A stretch of DNA of 64,000 bases from Gluconobacter cerinus (GCF_002723935.1 NZ_BEWM01000001.1:682001-746000), one strand, 5' to 3'; shown: positions 1 to 8,522, counted from the stretch's first letter. Notes: generated by a model from the sequence alone, not told the origin. Numbers and translations are program-made.

Positions 1-320
1 TCCGCCCGCAGAAAAATGCGCTCTTCCTTGTTTCCCTTACTGGCTTTGCCGAGTGCATCAACGAGCTGATCCGAACTGACGGCATCTTCGCCCAGAGCCA
101 GCGTATGGTCAGCCTTGACGGTCAGGAACACCGGTTCATCTGGGCGGGGAGCAGGCGTTTCAGTAGAAGATGGCAAATCAACCGGGATGTTGACCGTCGT
201 CAGAGGTGCAGCAACCATGAAGATCACGAGCAGAACGAGCATGACGTCGATAAACGGCGTCACGTTGATTTCGTGAGCTTCCAGCACCGCCTCATCGGCA
301 TGACGAATATGAATAGCCAT
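1..320 (-). CDS. exbD: ExbD biopolymer transport protein, 3' end outside window
   Basis: The gene runs off the left edge; 106 codons are visible from an ATG at 318-320. The protein has a short cytoplasmic N terminus ending NVTPFIDVML, then one hydrophobic membrane segment (about residues 22-44), then a Pro-rich start of the periplasmic domain. The Asp in the FIDVML motif is the proton-relay residue of the ExbD/TolR family. ExbD works with ExbB and TonB in the inner membrane to energise outer-membrane receptors by the proton motive force. It lies 8 bases downstream of exbB on the same strand, so the two are co-transcribed. The TonB receptors in this window are the obvious clients. TolR is the alternative, but the tol-pal genes are not visible here, and the iron context favours ExbD. 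Confidence 0.85.
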   Translation of the reverse strand, partial: MAIHIRHADEAVLEAHEINVTPFIDVMLVLLVIFMVAAPLTTVNIPVDLPSSTETPAPRPDEPVFLTVKADHTLALGEDAVSSDQLVDALGKASKGNKEERIFLRA

Positions 321-328
321 GCCTGCGA

Positions 329-1042
329 TTACTCCGCGGCAGCCATGAAGCGGACGACATTGCCGCTTGCTGCAAGCGCCGTGCGGGCCAGATCACGGGA
401 GACCAGACGCATCACAAGTGACGTCAGATCCGCGACGCAGGCGCGACAAGCCGCGGTCTGGCGGGCCAGATGGTTGTAAATCACAACGGCAGGGATAGCC
501 GCGACCAGACCAAGCGCCGTGGCCAGCAGGGCCTCTGCGATACCAGGAGCAACAACGGCAAGGCTGGTCGCATGAGCAGCGGCAATGCCCGTGAAGGAGG
601 ACATGATGCCCCATACCGTTCCGAACAAGCCAATGAAGGGAGATGTCGCGCCAATCGTGGCGAGCACGCCGGTCCCTCTCATCAGGCGACGGCCTTCAGC
701 AGCTTCCAGACGCTCAAGATGCAGGACAATCCGCTCCTTGATGCCGTCACGATCGGCAGGAATATCTTCCGAGCGGCGGCGCTCCGCTTCTGCGGCCAGC
801 ACCATGGCATGAGCGATACCCGCACCATCGCGCGTCCATTCTTCTCCCAGATGCAGTGTGTCTGCGTCTTCCAGCGCCGTTTCTGATTTTTTGAGCTGCG
901 CCCGCAAGCGAACCAGCTCAACAGTTTTGGCAATGAAGATCGTCCATGTGACGACGGATGCCGCCGCCAGAAGCGTCATGACGCAGCGGACAACCGGCCC
1001 GGCGCCAAGAAACATCTGCCAGGGGGAGAAGGTAAGAGACAT
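329..1042 (-). CDS. exbB: ExbB/TolQ family proton channel
   Basis: MotA/TolQ/ExbB family protein of 237 aa with three membrane helices: one near residues 20-42, and a pair in the C-terminal half (starting TGVLATIGATSPFIGLFGTVWGI, and VVAPGIAEALLATALGLVAAIPAVV). The conserved SPFIGLFGTVWGIM and APGIAEAL signatures are both present. An upstream GTG at 1096 is possible. The ATG at 1042 gives MSLTFSPWQMF, which fits the family start better, although neither start has a strong ribosome-binding site. The gene is the first of the exbB-exbD pair. It is divergent from the Fe(II) hydroxylase gene at 1275, and a Fur-box-like palindrome lies in the shared promoter region, so iron repression is expected. 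Family assignment is firm; ExbB rather than TolQ is inferred from context. Confidence 0.85.
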   Translation of the reverse strand: MSLTFSPWQMFLGAGPVVRCVMTLLAAASVVTWTIFIAKTVELVRLRAQLKKSETALEDADTLHLGEEWTRDGAGIAHAMVLAAEAERRRSEDIPADRDGIKERIVLHLERLEAAEGRRLMRGTGVLATIGATSPFIGLFGTVWGIMSSFTGIAAAHATSLAVVAPGIAEALLATALGLVAAIPAVVIYNHLARQTAACRACVADLTSLVMRLVSRDLARTALAASGNVVRFMAAAE

Positions 1043-1188
1043 TACTGTGCCTGTCGGGGCGACACGCTGCGCCCTCCTGTCTCGGGGTTGAAACACGATG
1101 TCCTTGCAACAAACCGACAGTCGCCGCGCACAATCCGGGCAACACGTGCCACATGGATTGCACTAGTCTGCAAAGAGCTTTAAAGAAC

Positions 1189-1208
1189 GATAATGAGAGT
1201 CATTCTTA
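1189..1208. promoter_or_regulatory. Fur-box-like operator between exbB and piuC-like gene
   Basis: The site reads gataatgagagtcattctt. Its 15-base core at 1194-1208 matches the 7-1-7 consensus TGATAATnATTATCA at 10 of 14 defined positions. It lies 147 bases upstream of the chosen exbB start and 67 bases upstream of the hydroxylase start, so it could control both divergent promoters. Binding by Fur is inferred. Confidence 0.55.
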
Positions 1209-1274
1209 ATTACAAGCAAGATTCTCAGCCGCTTTGAAAAAAGCCCCAAGACCCGTCTTAGGAAGTCCACACCC

Positions 1275-1958
1275 ATGCTGATCCACATTCCGAATGTCCT
1301 GTCTCCTGAAGAGGTACGCTATTGCCGCGACCAACTTGAGGCGGCGCAGTGGACAGATGGGCGTGTTACAGCGGGGGAGCAGTCTGCAAAGGCAAAGTTA
1401 AACCTTCAGATTCCGCAGGATTCAGATGTGTGCCGTGAGCTTGGAGAAATTATTCTGAGAGCTTTAGGGCGCAACCCAACTTTTAATAGCGCGGCCCTGC
1501 CCCTGCGGGTTTATCCACCACTTTTCAACCGATACGATACCGGAATGCATTTCAACGCACATGTTGATAATGCCATCCGCCCTATTCCAGGCGCTGGTTT
1601 CCGCATCCGGACGGACGTTTCCTCCACACTATTTCTGTCTTCCCCAGAAGATTACGACGGTGGAGAACTCGTCATTCAGGACACGTACGGCAATCAGAAC
1701 GTCAAACTCCCCGCGGGCGACATGGTGGTCTATCCGTCTACCAGCCTGCACAGCGTTAACCGCATTACGCGCGGTAGCCGTTGGGCATCGTTCTTCTGGT
1801 CACAATCCATGATCCGCGACGATACAAAACGCGCTCTTATGTACGATTTTGACCGCTCCATCATCGAGACCCGTAAGGCGCTTCCCGATGATCACCCAGC
1901 AGTTCTGGGTCTGACCTCCACCTACCACAACCTTCTGCGGCAATGGGCTGAGCTTTAA
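1275..1958 (+). CDS. piuC: PiuC/YbiX-type Fe(II)/2-oxoglutarate-dependent hydroxylase
   Basis: 227 aa, the usual length of the PKHD-type hydroxylase family (YbiX, PiuC). The iron ligands His96 and Asp98 are in [10 protein letters not shown] and His159 is in TSLHSVNRI. Arg169 (GSRWASFFW) is placed to bind the 2-oxoglutarate carboxylate. In Pseudomonas and enterics this gene accompanies the Fiu/PiuA catecholate receptor and a Sel1/TPR protein, and is repressed by Fur; its substrate there is not settled. Here the receptor and the Sel1 gene lie about 3-7 kb away on the other strand, separated by three genes. A Fur-box-like site is just upstream. The protein is soluble with no signal peptide. Identity as a family member is solid; the physiological substrate is unknown. 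Confidence 0.88.
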   Translation: MLIHIPNVLSPEEVRYCRDQLEAAQWTDGRVTAGEQSAKAKLNLQIPQDSDVCRELGEIILRALGRNPTFNSAALPLRVYPPLFNRYDTGMHFNAHVDNAIRPIPGAGFRIRTDVSSTLFLSSPEDYDGGELVIQDTYGNQNVKLPAGDMVVYPSTSLHSVNRITRGSRWASFFWSQSMIRDDTKRALMYDFDRSIIETRKALPDDHPAVLGLTSTYHNLLRQWAEL

Positions 1959-1995
1959 GCTGGATTGCCCCGTTTCCTGAACGGGGCAATCCAGC
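1959..1995. terminator. Bidirectional hairpin terminator
   Basis: A perfect 16-bp stem (GCTGGATTGCCCCGTT and its complement) with a 5-base loop fills the gap between the convergent hydroxylase gene and the DUF4405 gene. It starts immediately after the hydroxylase stop codon. Confidence 0.85.
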
Positions 1996-2000
1996 GTTTA

Positions 2001-2555
2001 TCAATGCTCGTGATGGTCGTGTTCTGATGGGCCATGCTGATGTCCATGGCCACCACTCTGAAACGCCATGGCCAGAACGTCATTCGTATTCTTGCCATTC
2101 GCTTCAGCAATCTGCGCAATTGACTGGTCTTCAGATGTCACCGTCAGGCCATGTGCAGAGAGCTTATGGGCTAGCATTCCCCCGTCCATATGCGCGAGTG
2201 GAGCGACCTGAGACAGGGGAGCCTGCGTCACCAAAGGTACCAGCATGAAAGCAACCTGCTTGTTGCCAGCATGGCCTGAGGACGATTGCGGCAAAAAGAA
2301 ATAGGCTGTTGAAGCCAGTGCCACCAGAAGCGGAATGTAGAGTGTTCCGCGCCGAGCGTAATTGACGAGTGATGTCCAGTTCTTGATCAGATGCAGCGCG
2401 AACGGCACGAGCAGGACCATGCTCAGCCATTCATGCATCGGATGGAAAGCGCCGGGGCCCCAGTGGAAGAAAAGTGCCACCCCGGTAATGGCCGAAATCA
2501 GGAAAAATCCTGTCGTCAGTGGGGTTCCGTAACGGTTCATGAAAGTTCTGAACAT
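2001..2555 (-). CDS. DUF4405-type small membrane protein with His-rich tail
   Basis: 184 aa from the ATG at 2555, which has a GGAAAG ribosome-binding site; a GTG at 2579 in the same frame has none. Three hydrophobic segments are seen at about residues 12-30, 43-58 and 72-89. Histidines lie in or near them (HWGPGAFHPMHEW and FALHLIKNW), the pattern of a small b-type cytochrome domain found in DUF4405 proteins. A soluble C-terminal part follows, ending in a run rich in His with Gly, Asp and Glu (GGHGHQHGPSEHDHHEH), which looks able to bind metal ions. Function is not established. It is next to the iron-related genes and ends at the same terminator as the piuC-like gene. Haem binding and metal buffering are inferences from the histidine pattern. 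Confidence 0.6.
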   Translation of the reverse strand: MFRTFMNRYGTPLTTGFFLISAITGVALFFHWGPGAFHPMHEWLSMVLLVPFALHLIKNWTSLVNYARRGTLYIPLLVALASTAYFFLPQSSSGHAGNKQVAFMLVPLVTQAPLSQVAPLAHMDGGMLAHKLSAHGLTVTSEDQSIAQIAEANGKNTNDVLAMAFQSGGHGHQHGPSEHDHHEH

Positions 2556-2603
2556 TGAGCTTTCCAGAAAAGGACACACACGCCCTGTTAGAGAATGAAA
2601 AAT

Positions 2604-3209
2604 TCAGCCGGGCAGAAAACGGCTGACTTCCAGCCCGGTCCCGACGGAGAGCGGAACACTCAAGATCCCCGGCTGTGAGCGAACGAATTCCTGGTAGCGC
2701 CGAGCGTCTTCACCGCCCGGAATAACCATATTATCCGCGACCAGAACGGCGCCTGACCGCAGATGCGGTATCAGGGCTTCAAGGCACGGCACATAGAGAT
2801 TCTTCCAGAGATCTAGGAGGACGAAATCAATGCCGTCCTTCAACTCTGAAATCATCTCAACCGCATCCCCGATACGATACTCAATGTGCTCTTCCACACC
2901 GGCACGCGCAGCCATGTCTCTGGCGAAGGCAACCTTCTCCCGCTCCAGTTCCATGGTGATGACACGACCGCCCGTCCGGCGTGCCGCTTCCGCCAACCAC
3001 AGGGTGGAATATCCAAAAGACGTTCCCAGTTCGAGGATCGTCGGCGCCTTGAGGTTGCGCGCCAGAATGTTGATCAGTTGCCCGGTCTGCGGACCTACCG
3101 CCATGAAACGCTCGGACGCGGGGCGGGAAATCCCGTCCGCATGCTCCTGCCGTTCTTTCAGGATCCGCTCATAATAGAGATCCAGAACAGCATTCAGTTT
3201 ATCATCCAT
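2604..3209 (-). CDS. Class I SAM-dependent O-methyltransferase (catechol/caffeoyl-CoA type)
   Basis: 201 aa Rossmann-fold methyltransferase. Motif I is ELGTSFGYSTLWLA (about residues 60-73). An acidic residue ends the next strand (VITMELERE), and a metal-type Asp lies in DFVLLDLWKN, followed by VLVADNMVIPGG. This resembles the small cation-dependent O-methyltransferases that act on catechol groups. It starts inside the 3' end of the upstream tannase/esterase gene (8-base overlap), with a GGAG ribosome-binding site. The two are therefore translated from one message. A coherent reading is that the esterase releases hydroxylated aromatics and this enzyme methylates them. The actual acceptor cannot be read from sequence. 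Confidence 0.78.
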   Translation of the reverse strand: MDDKLNAVLDLYYERILKERQEHADGISRPASERFMAVGPQTGQLINILARNLKAPTILELGTSFGYSTLWLAEAARRTGGRVITMELEREKVAFARDMAARAGVEEHIEYRIGDAVEMISELKDGIDFVLLDLWKNLYVPCLEALIPHLRSGAVLVADNMVIPGGEDARRYQEFVRSQPGILSVPLSVGTGLEVSRFLPG

Positions 3210-5028
3210 GAGTATGCTCCAGTACGGCCAGCTTGCCGTCGCGCACCGTGTAATCCTTCTGATTATCCGGCCCGATCAGGGAGTTGGCGTAACTGTCAAA
3301 CGTCATTGGCAGGGCGACAGATGTCTTCACAGGATGGTAATTCGCAGCGGAATTCACATCGCCATGCCCCGTATAGCGGGCGATAAACGGGTAAGGATAA
3401 ACCGGTCGACTGGCAGTGGGTGTACCATTGGGCCGGGCATATGGTTGACTGGGCATCGCCGCTGCATGGATCTGACCGCCCCCGGCTTTCCCTGTGCTTC
3501 CCGCCTTTCCCATGGGTATATCGGAGTGTGAGATTTTTTCCGTCAGGATCGCGCTTGGTGCAGTCCCGGTTTCCGTCCACGCCATCAGCGGAGACAGGAA
3601 GTCCACCTGCGGGAAGCCGTCACCATTTCCACAATGCCCGACACCCGGCAGCAGATAGAAACGCAGGAAACGGTCCGTCAGGGTACGTCCCATTTCCTTC
3701 TGCACACCCTGATAATAGGCAATCGTGTTGACGGGGGAAATCGACTGATCGGCCAGTCCATGCCAGAGGATCAGATGGCCGCCCCGGCGCTGAAACGGAT
3801 GAAGATTCGTATTCTCGGCATTATAGAGCGGTGCCAGTTCGTTCATGACGTCGAACGTCGCATGATCGAACTGGAACTGCGTCAGATCCGTGGCCTTTTC
3901 GTTCACCTCTGGTGAAATGACATAGGCAATGGCAGACGCGGCAATTCCATTGCTCATACTCTCGCCCGTTGGGGACGAAGGCAGCGCCCACTGCGTTTCA
4001 GAACCGGGGAATGGCCCGTGCAGAATATAGGACCGTCCGGAAGCGTCCGTTGCACCACTATAGATCCGGAGGGCTGCCTGTGTTTCCTCTGCTGTCAGGC
4101 AATGGGACGTGTTGGCCTGACCGGCCGGACACCGCACCCAAGCAGGATCGAAATGACAGGCTCTCGGCTCTTCCAGAATACCGTCCGCAACTCCCGATAA
4201 TGTCGGGCAGTGCTTAACAACCGCGTCGTGCAGGACAGAAACGCGATCCTGTAGCAGAGTGTTCGTGCCATCAGCACGCTGGTTCCCGCGGACATTCCAC
4301 GCATGGTAGAATGAGTTCTGCACGGTGAAGAGTGCGGCCGGAGCGCCCGCAGAAATGCCGTCAAAATCATCTGGGAAACGCTGCGCCTCCATAAGCGCTT
4401 CGCGTCCGCCATCCGAACAGCCTACAAAATAGGAATACTTCGGAGCCTGCCCGTAAAACGCTTTCGTCAGTGCTTTGGCGGCGAGTGTTGTCAGATGATT
4501 GGCACGATATGCAAAATCGATCCGCTTCTGCGGGTCTTTGCCGAAGAAGCCCTGTTGTAATCCCATCATGGGACCAGTGTGACCCAGATCATCACCGGCC
4601 ATAACAAATTCACCATTCAGAGCAGGAGCGCAGGCGCCAGCATTGCTGACACCGACGCGCGTCATGCCACACAGGCCACCGCAACCGCCCAGCAGAAACC
4701 GCTGCGTCCAGTGTTCCATGGGCAGGTCAACTTCGAAGGAAATGCTTGGCGCGATCTGCCCGGTAACCTTACAGAACTTACCTGTTGGCGTTTCCAGAAC
4801 GACCGCAACCTGATGATCAACAGACGCGCCGACAAACGGTGCCAGATCCGTTTTTCCAAGTATTTCACACGATATGACAGGAGCAACCGGAGGCAAGCCT
4901 GCAATGGAAGCAGCCTTTGCAGACTGCACGATCCCCAGAGCGAGCATGATCGGAAATATCGCGGCCAGCAGGCTCCATATCGGACGTCGACAGTATTGGA
5001 AAACAGACCTCAAGACGCACGTCTCCAT
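3202..5028 (-). CDS. Tannase/feruloyl esterase family secreted esterase
   Basis: About 608 aa with an N-terminal hydrophobic stretch (about residues 20-42) ending AKAAS, a likely signal peptide. The CS-D-HC motif of the tannase family is complete: Cys-Ser in YFVGCSDGGREAL (serine at about 205), Asp in GLADQSISPV, and His-Cys in PGVGHCGNGDG. A disulphide between the two cysteines normally joins the catalytic Ser and His. The family hydrolyses ester bonds of galloyl, feruloyl or related phenolic esters in the periplasm or outside the cell. The ATG at 5028 was preferred to an in-frame TTG at 5034; no strong ribosome-binding site is visible. It is followed, with overlap, by an O-methyltransferase. 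The substrate (gallate, ferulate or other) cannot be chosen from sequence. Confidence 0.85.
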   Translation of the reverse strand: METCVLRSVFQYCRRPIWSLLAAIFPIMLALGIVQSAKAASIAGLPPVAPVISCEILGKTDLAPFVGASVDHQVAVVLETPTGKFCKVTGQIAPSISFEVDLPMEHWTQRFLLGGCGGLCGMTRVGVSNAGACAPALNGEFVMAGDDLGHTGPMMGLQQGFFGKDPQKRIDFAYRANHLTTLAAKALTKAFYGQAPKYSYFVGCSDGGREALMEAQRFPDDFDGISAGAPAALFTVQNSFYHAWNVRGNQRADGTNTLLQDRVSVLHDAVVKHCPTLSGVADGILEEPRACHFDPAWVRCPAGQANTSHCLTAEETQAALRIYSGATDASGRSYILHGPFPGSETQWALPSSPTGESMSNGIAASAIAYVISPEVNEKATDLTQFQFDHATFDVMNELAPLYNAENTNLHPFQRRGGHLILWHGLADQSISPVNTIAYYQGVQKEMGRTLTDRFLRFYLLPGVGHCGNGDGFPQVDFLSPLMAWTETGTAPSAILTEKISHSDIPMGKAGSTGKAGGGQIHAAAMPSQPYARPNGTPTASRPVYPYPFIARYTGHGDVNSAANYHPVKTSVALPMTFDSYANSLIGPDNQKDYTVRDGKLAVLEHTHG

Positions 5029-5122
5029 GAACAAGGTTTAAATAGCTCGATCATATGACATCGCTTGCCCGTCCCGCGCTGCGACAGAAGTGTATGAATT
5101 TGTAAGCCCAATGCAGACGCCG

Positions 5123-5878
5123 CTACTCCGCACATAATCTTTCGCCGGACGAAAGCTGATCGAATGTGGTGGAGACAATGCGGGGCGGCTCTTTCTGTAC
5201 AAGCTGCCGGATGGCCTGTGCTTTCACGGCATGCAAAGCAGGATTTTCACAAAGCCCAATCAGACCAATAATAGCCTGGGAAACATCCGGGAAACCGGAT
5301 TGCAAAGCCCTCTGGAAACAGGATACCGCAACAGGGACATCCTGCTGTGCCAGCGCAAGACGTGCGAGATTAAGGTCTGCCCAGCAGTCCCCCCCTTCCG
5401 ATGCGGCCTGAAAGAAAACTTTCGCACCTTCCGGATCAGGCACCCCGCTGATGCCGTCTTCGTGCAAGAGCCCCAACATGTTGAGAGCTTTCACATTGCC
5501 TTTTTCGGCAGACGATACATAGAGCCGGTAGGCGCGCGCGCGGTTCTTTGGAACTCCGTCTCCCAGCAACAGAAGATCCGCCAGATTGAACATGGCCCAC
5601 GTTTCTCCGCGGGCGGCGGCTGTCTCAAAATATGCGGCGGCCTGAGCAGGGTTACGCGGGACGCCCCACCCTCTTTCATACGCGCGACCAAGCATATTCA
5701 CTGCTACCGGATGACCACTCCGTGCAGCCGCTTCAAAATATGGAAAAGCCTCGGCCAGCCATCCCCTGTCCACATGCATTTGACCCAAAAGTAATTGAGC
5801 CTGTACCTGCGGAGGGCAACTCACAACTGTCATTTCGTTTTCAAAATCTGGACCAACGGGCTGTCCGCACGACGCCAT
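5123..5878 (-). CDS. Sel1-repeat protein
   Basis: 251 aa made mostly of Sel1/TPR-like repeats (AVNMLGRAYERGWGVP, AMFNLADLLLLGDGVP, ALNMLGLLHEDGISGVP). Each shows the A-x-x-x-L-G-x-x-Y/L...G pattern spaced about 36 residues. No convincing signal peptide or lipobox is present from this ATG. Sel1 proteins act as scaffolds for protein contacts. In pseudomonads a Sel1/TPR protein is encoded with the PiuA receptor and PiuC hydroxylase. Here the gene is directly downstream of the catecholate receptor, though a hairpin with a T run lies between them. The partner is unknown. Confidence 0.8.
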   Translation of the reverse strand: MASCGQPVGPDFENEMTVVSCPPQVQAQLLLGQMHVDRGWLAEAFPYFEAAARSGHPVAVNMLGRAYERGWGVPRNPAQAAAYFETAAARGETWAMFNLADLLLLGDGVPKNRARAYRLYVSSAEKGNVKALNMLGLLHEDGISGVPDPEGAKVFFQAASEGGDCWADLNLARLALAQQDVPVAVSCFQRALQSGFPDVSQAIIGLIGLCENPALHAVKAQAIRQLVQKEPPRIVSTTFDQLSSGERLCAE

Positions 5879-5901
5879 GATATTTCACCGATACTCACCA
5901 T

Positions 5902-5931
5902 AAAAACCCTCCCGGCCAATGACCGGAAGGG
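5902..5931 (-). terminator. Intrinsic terminator after the catecholate receptor gene
   Basis: On the minus strand an interrupted stem (CCCTtCCGG pairing with CCGGgAGGG) is followed by TTTTT. It lies 29 bases after the receptor stop and 24 bases before the Sel1 start, so Sel1 expression would depend on read-through or its own promoter. Confidence 0.65.
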
Positions 5932-5959
5932 CTGCAAACAGTTCTGTCTGAAGCTCGCC

Positions 5960-8287
5960 TCAGAAATTGAGGCCAAAGCTTCCCATGAACGTCCGCCCTG
6001 ACATCGGAACAGCGCGGCTTGAGCTGAACGCTGAACCATAATTCAGATGGTTGGTCAGATTATTGGCATTAAACTGCACATGATAACGGCCGTAGTCGTA
6101 GGACACGATGCCGTTCAGAGAGAAGTTGTAAGGCATGCGTGCCGTATTGGCCTCGTTAGCCCAGTAGCCGGAGCTGTACTGTGCACCGCCGCCAGCCTTC
6201 AGCGTACCCTGCCCTGCTCTCAGCACCAGATGCGACAGGTTGTAGGTGCTCCAGACCGAGAACGTATTGTGCGGAAGCTGAGGCGCCTGATTGCCATACA
6301 TCGTAGCGCTGTTCGTCACTTTGCCGCCCATATATGCGTAGGTGGCATAGATATCCCAGGCCTGCGTGATCTTGCCGGTCGCACTCAGTTCGACACCGCG
6401 GATCCGGCGGCCTGTTCCAGCATCCTGAAAACCCGTGATGATGCTGCCATCGTCATCATACGTGTAAGAGTTGTTCTGGTTGATCTGAAACAGAGCTCCC
6501 GTCACACCAAGGCGCTTGTTGAAGAAATCCAGCTTGCTTCCAACTTCAAACAGATCACTGCGCTGCGGCTTCAGATCACGACCGTTGACCGCAACATCGC
6601 CGACGCTGGCCTGATTGGTGATCTGGGAAGACACATCCGTTCCGACAGGCTTGTAAGAGCGAGAAAACGTGAAATAGACGGTCGCATCTTTGGTGATGTC
6701 ATACATGATGCTGGCAGACGGACTGAACTTGTTGGAGCTCTGCGCCTGTGTGCCAGAAGAGGCAGCCGCAGCACTCCAGTACGTGCTTTTATAGCTATCC
6801 CAGCGGAACGTTCCGAAAATGGACAGTTTCTTGGTGAGGTGAATTTTATCAGCCAGAAACAGGCCAAGATCCCGGAAATCTGCGGTCCGATGCCCGCTGG
6901 ATGGCCAGGTGATATATGTGCCCGGCGAAGAGTAGTACGGGTTCCGGATGGTCTGGTTGTTCGTCCGGTTCACATACGTGCCCATAATCCGATCGTCTTT
7001 GGTGTAGTTGATATCCACACCAGCCCGCAGATCATGCTTCAGGAACCACGTGTCAAATTTCGAACGCGTCATCATAACGTTCTGAATGCCCCAACCATCC
7101 TGCTGGTAAGCAGCACCGCCGCCTGCGCCGTAGGCCAGAGACGGATTTCCCCCGGCAAGAAAACTGGAAGCACACGTGCCAGAACAGGCACTGGGGTTAG
7201 TCGCTGCGTAATCACGATGATAATGGCTGAAACGCGTGTCGTTGCTGAGTGTCAGCCACTTCGCAATTTCAGTTGCGAATTTCGACGTAACCATGTGGAT
7301 ATTGGAATTATCCCGGTCAAAATTGCGCGTATATGTCGTGTTTCGGTTCAATCCATGTTCAGTAATTGGCGTGTACGTATTGCCGATCTGGATCATCGGC
7401 ACACCGTAATCTGGTGTTCCGCGGCTTCCGAGCCACTGATAGTTCAGGTGATAGGTGGTTTTCGTTCCTAATCCGAAACCAAGATCAGCCGCCACGCCAT
7501 AACGGTCTGACCGAACATTATTCCGGTCTGTCACGTCCTGCTTGTTGTACATGCCGTTCACGCGAAGAGCAGTATGTTTGCCAAGCTGGTAATTGACGTC
7601 TGCGGAACCGCGATACTGCATCCCGCTTCCGATGGACTGATCCAGGGCGTAATGATTTCCAAGATGCGCCTTTTTCAGCGTCTGGTTAATCACACCGCCC
7701 ACGTTACCCGCACCGAAATACTCGCCACTCGGGCCTTTGACCACTTCAACACTTTCTGTGTTGAACGTGTCACGCACATAGGTGCCGAAATCCCGCAAAC
7801 CATCTTCGTAAATGTCGCCGCGGGCCTGCTGGCCACGAATACGGAACTGATCGCCATTCAGGCCGCCATTCCCCTCACCGGTAGACATGGTGATGCCCGG
7901 AACATTGGCCAGGGCCTGATCCAGCGTGAACAGACGCTGCTGTTCGATCAACGCCTTGGGAACAACGCTGATGATCTGAGGCGTCTCCCGCACGGTATCC
8001 GGCATACGCCCGATATCGAGTGTGGTGTTGTTCGTATTGGTCTGTTCCGGCGCAGCCGTGTCGGTCTGTCCGTGAACCTTGACAGCAGGAAGACTGACGG
8101 AAGCCGCATCGTTGGCAGCCCCGGCATCCTGGGCGTCTGCTTCTCCGGTTTCCGTCACGCCCAGCCCGGCCCCCAGAGCCAGAAGAGCCAGTTTCTGCCA
8201 TTTGACGGTGGAGGATTGACCTGCCTCGGTGGAAATCAGGCTATCTGTCAGAGATCGCGGGCTGAGATGTTCGTTTTTCGAAGGCAT
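5960..8287 (-). CDS. TonB-dependent catecholate siderophore receptor (Fiu/PiuA-like)
   Basis: 775 aa from the ATG at 8287, which is preceded by an AGGTGG ribosome-binding site; the frame also opens at a GTG at 8320. An export sequence of about 55 residues leads to a TonB-box region (SVSLPAVKVHG). The plug domain contains the stretch RDTFNTESVEVVKGPSGEYF, very close to the same region of Fiu, and a 22-strand barrel ends in a terminal Phe (MGSFGLNF). Such receptors import ferric catecholates using TonB-ExbB-ExbD. The PiuC-type hydroxylase and the Sel1 gene support the Fiu/PiuA assignment. A Fur-box-like palindrome at 8477-8491 sits upstream. The long N-terminal region looks like a simple long leader, not a FecR-type signalling domain. 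The exact siderophore is not known. Confidence 0.87.
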   Translation of the reverse strand: MPSKNEHLSPRSLTDSLISTEAGQSSTVKWQKLALLALGAGLGVTETGEADAQDAGAANDAASVSLPAVKVHGQTDTAAPEQTNTNNTTLDIGRMPDTVRETPQIISVVPKALIEQQRLFTLDQALANVPGITMSTGEGNGGLNGDQFRIRGQQARGDIYEDGLRDFGTYVRDTFNTESVEVVKGPSGEYFGAGNVGGVINQTLKKAHLGNHYALDQSIGSGMQYRGSADVNYQLGKHTALRVNGMYNKQDVTDRNNVRSDRYGVAADLGFGLGTKTTYHLNYQWLGSRGTPDYGVPMIQIGNTYTPITEHGLNRNTTYTRNFDRDNSNIHMVTSKFATEIAKWLTLSNDTRFSHYHRDYAATNPSACSGTCASSFLAGGNPSLAYGAGGGAAYQQDGWGIQNVMMTRSKFDTWFLKHDLRAGVDINYTKDDRIMGTYVNRTNNQTIRNPYYSSPGTYITWPSSGHRTADFRDLGLFLADKIHLTKKLSIFGTFRWDSYKSTYWSAAAASSGTQAQSSNKFSPSASIMYDITKDATVYFTFSRSYKPVGTDVSSQITNQASVGDVAVNGRDLKPQRSDLFEVGSKLDFFNKRLGVTGALFQINQNNSYTYDDDGSIITGFQDAGTGRRIRGVELSATGKITQAWDIYATYAYMGGKVTNSATMYGNQAPQLPHNTFSVWSTYNLSHLVLRAGQGTLKAGGGAQYSSGYWANEANTARMPYNFSLNGIVSYDYGRYHVQFNANNLTNHLNYGSAFSSSRAVPMSGRTFMGSFGLNF

Positions 8288-8476
8288 GAAACCACCTGAA
8301 CTGATTGGCCGACAGCACACAGACGAAACAGTCGCCAGCCTTGATCATCCGGAACGATCCCGCCGCCATCACCGCATTCAAACGGACGGCTTATTCGGGA
8401 AATGCATTCCTCCAAGACCATGCACATCACATCTGCATGCCGAAACTGGCGCTATCTTCCCCAGAACGAGTGCGAA

Positions 8477-8491
8477 TGCAAATGATTCTCA
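8477..8491. promoter_or_regulatory. Fur-box-like operator upstream of the catecholate receptor
   Basis: TGCAAATGATTCTCA matches the 7-1-7 Fur consensus TGATAATnATTATCA at 11 of 14 positions. It lies about 190 bases before the receptor start and just beyond the 3' end of the LysR gene, so only the receptor is a plausible target. Confidence 0.55.
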
Positions 8492-8522
8492 ACAATAATA
8501 TAAAATATTCTTCAAACACATC

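Noticed and set aside
6047-7471. Long open frame on the plus strand
   Set aside because: Antisense to the catecholate receptor; its translation shows no domain, and the receptor frame has full family motifs.
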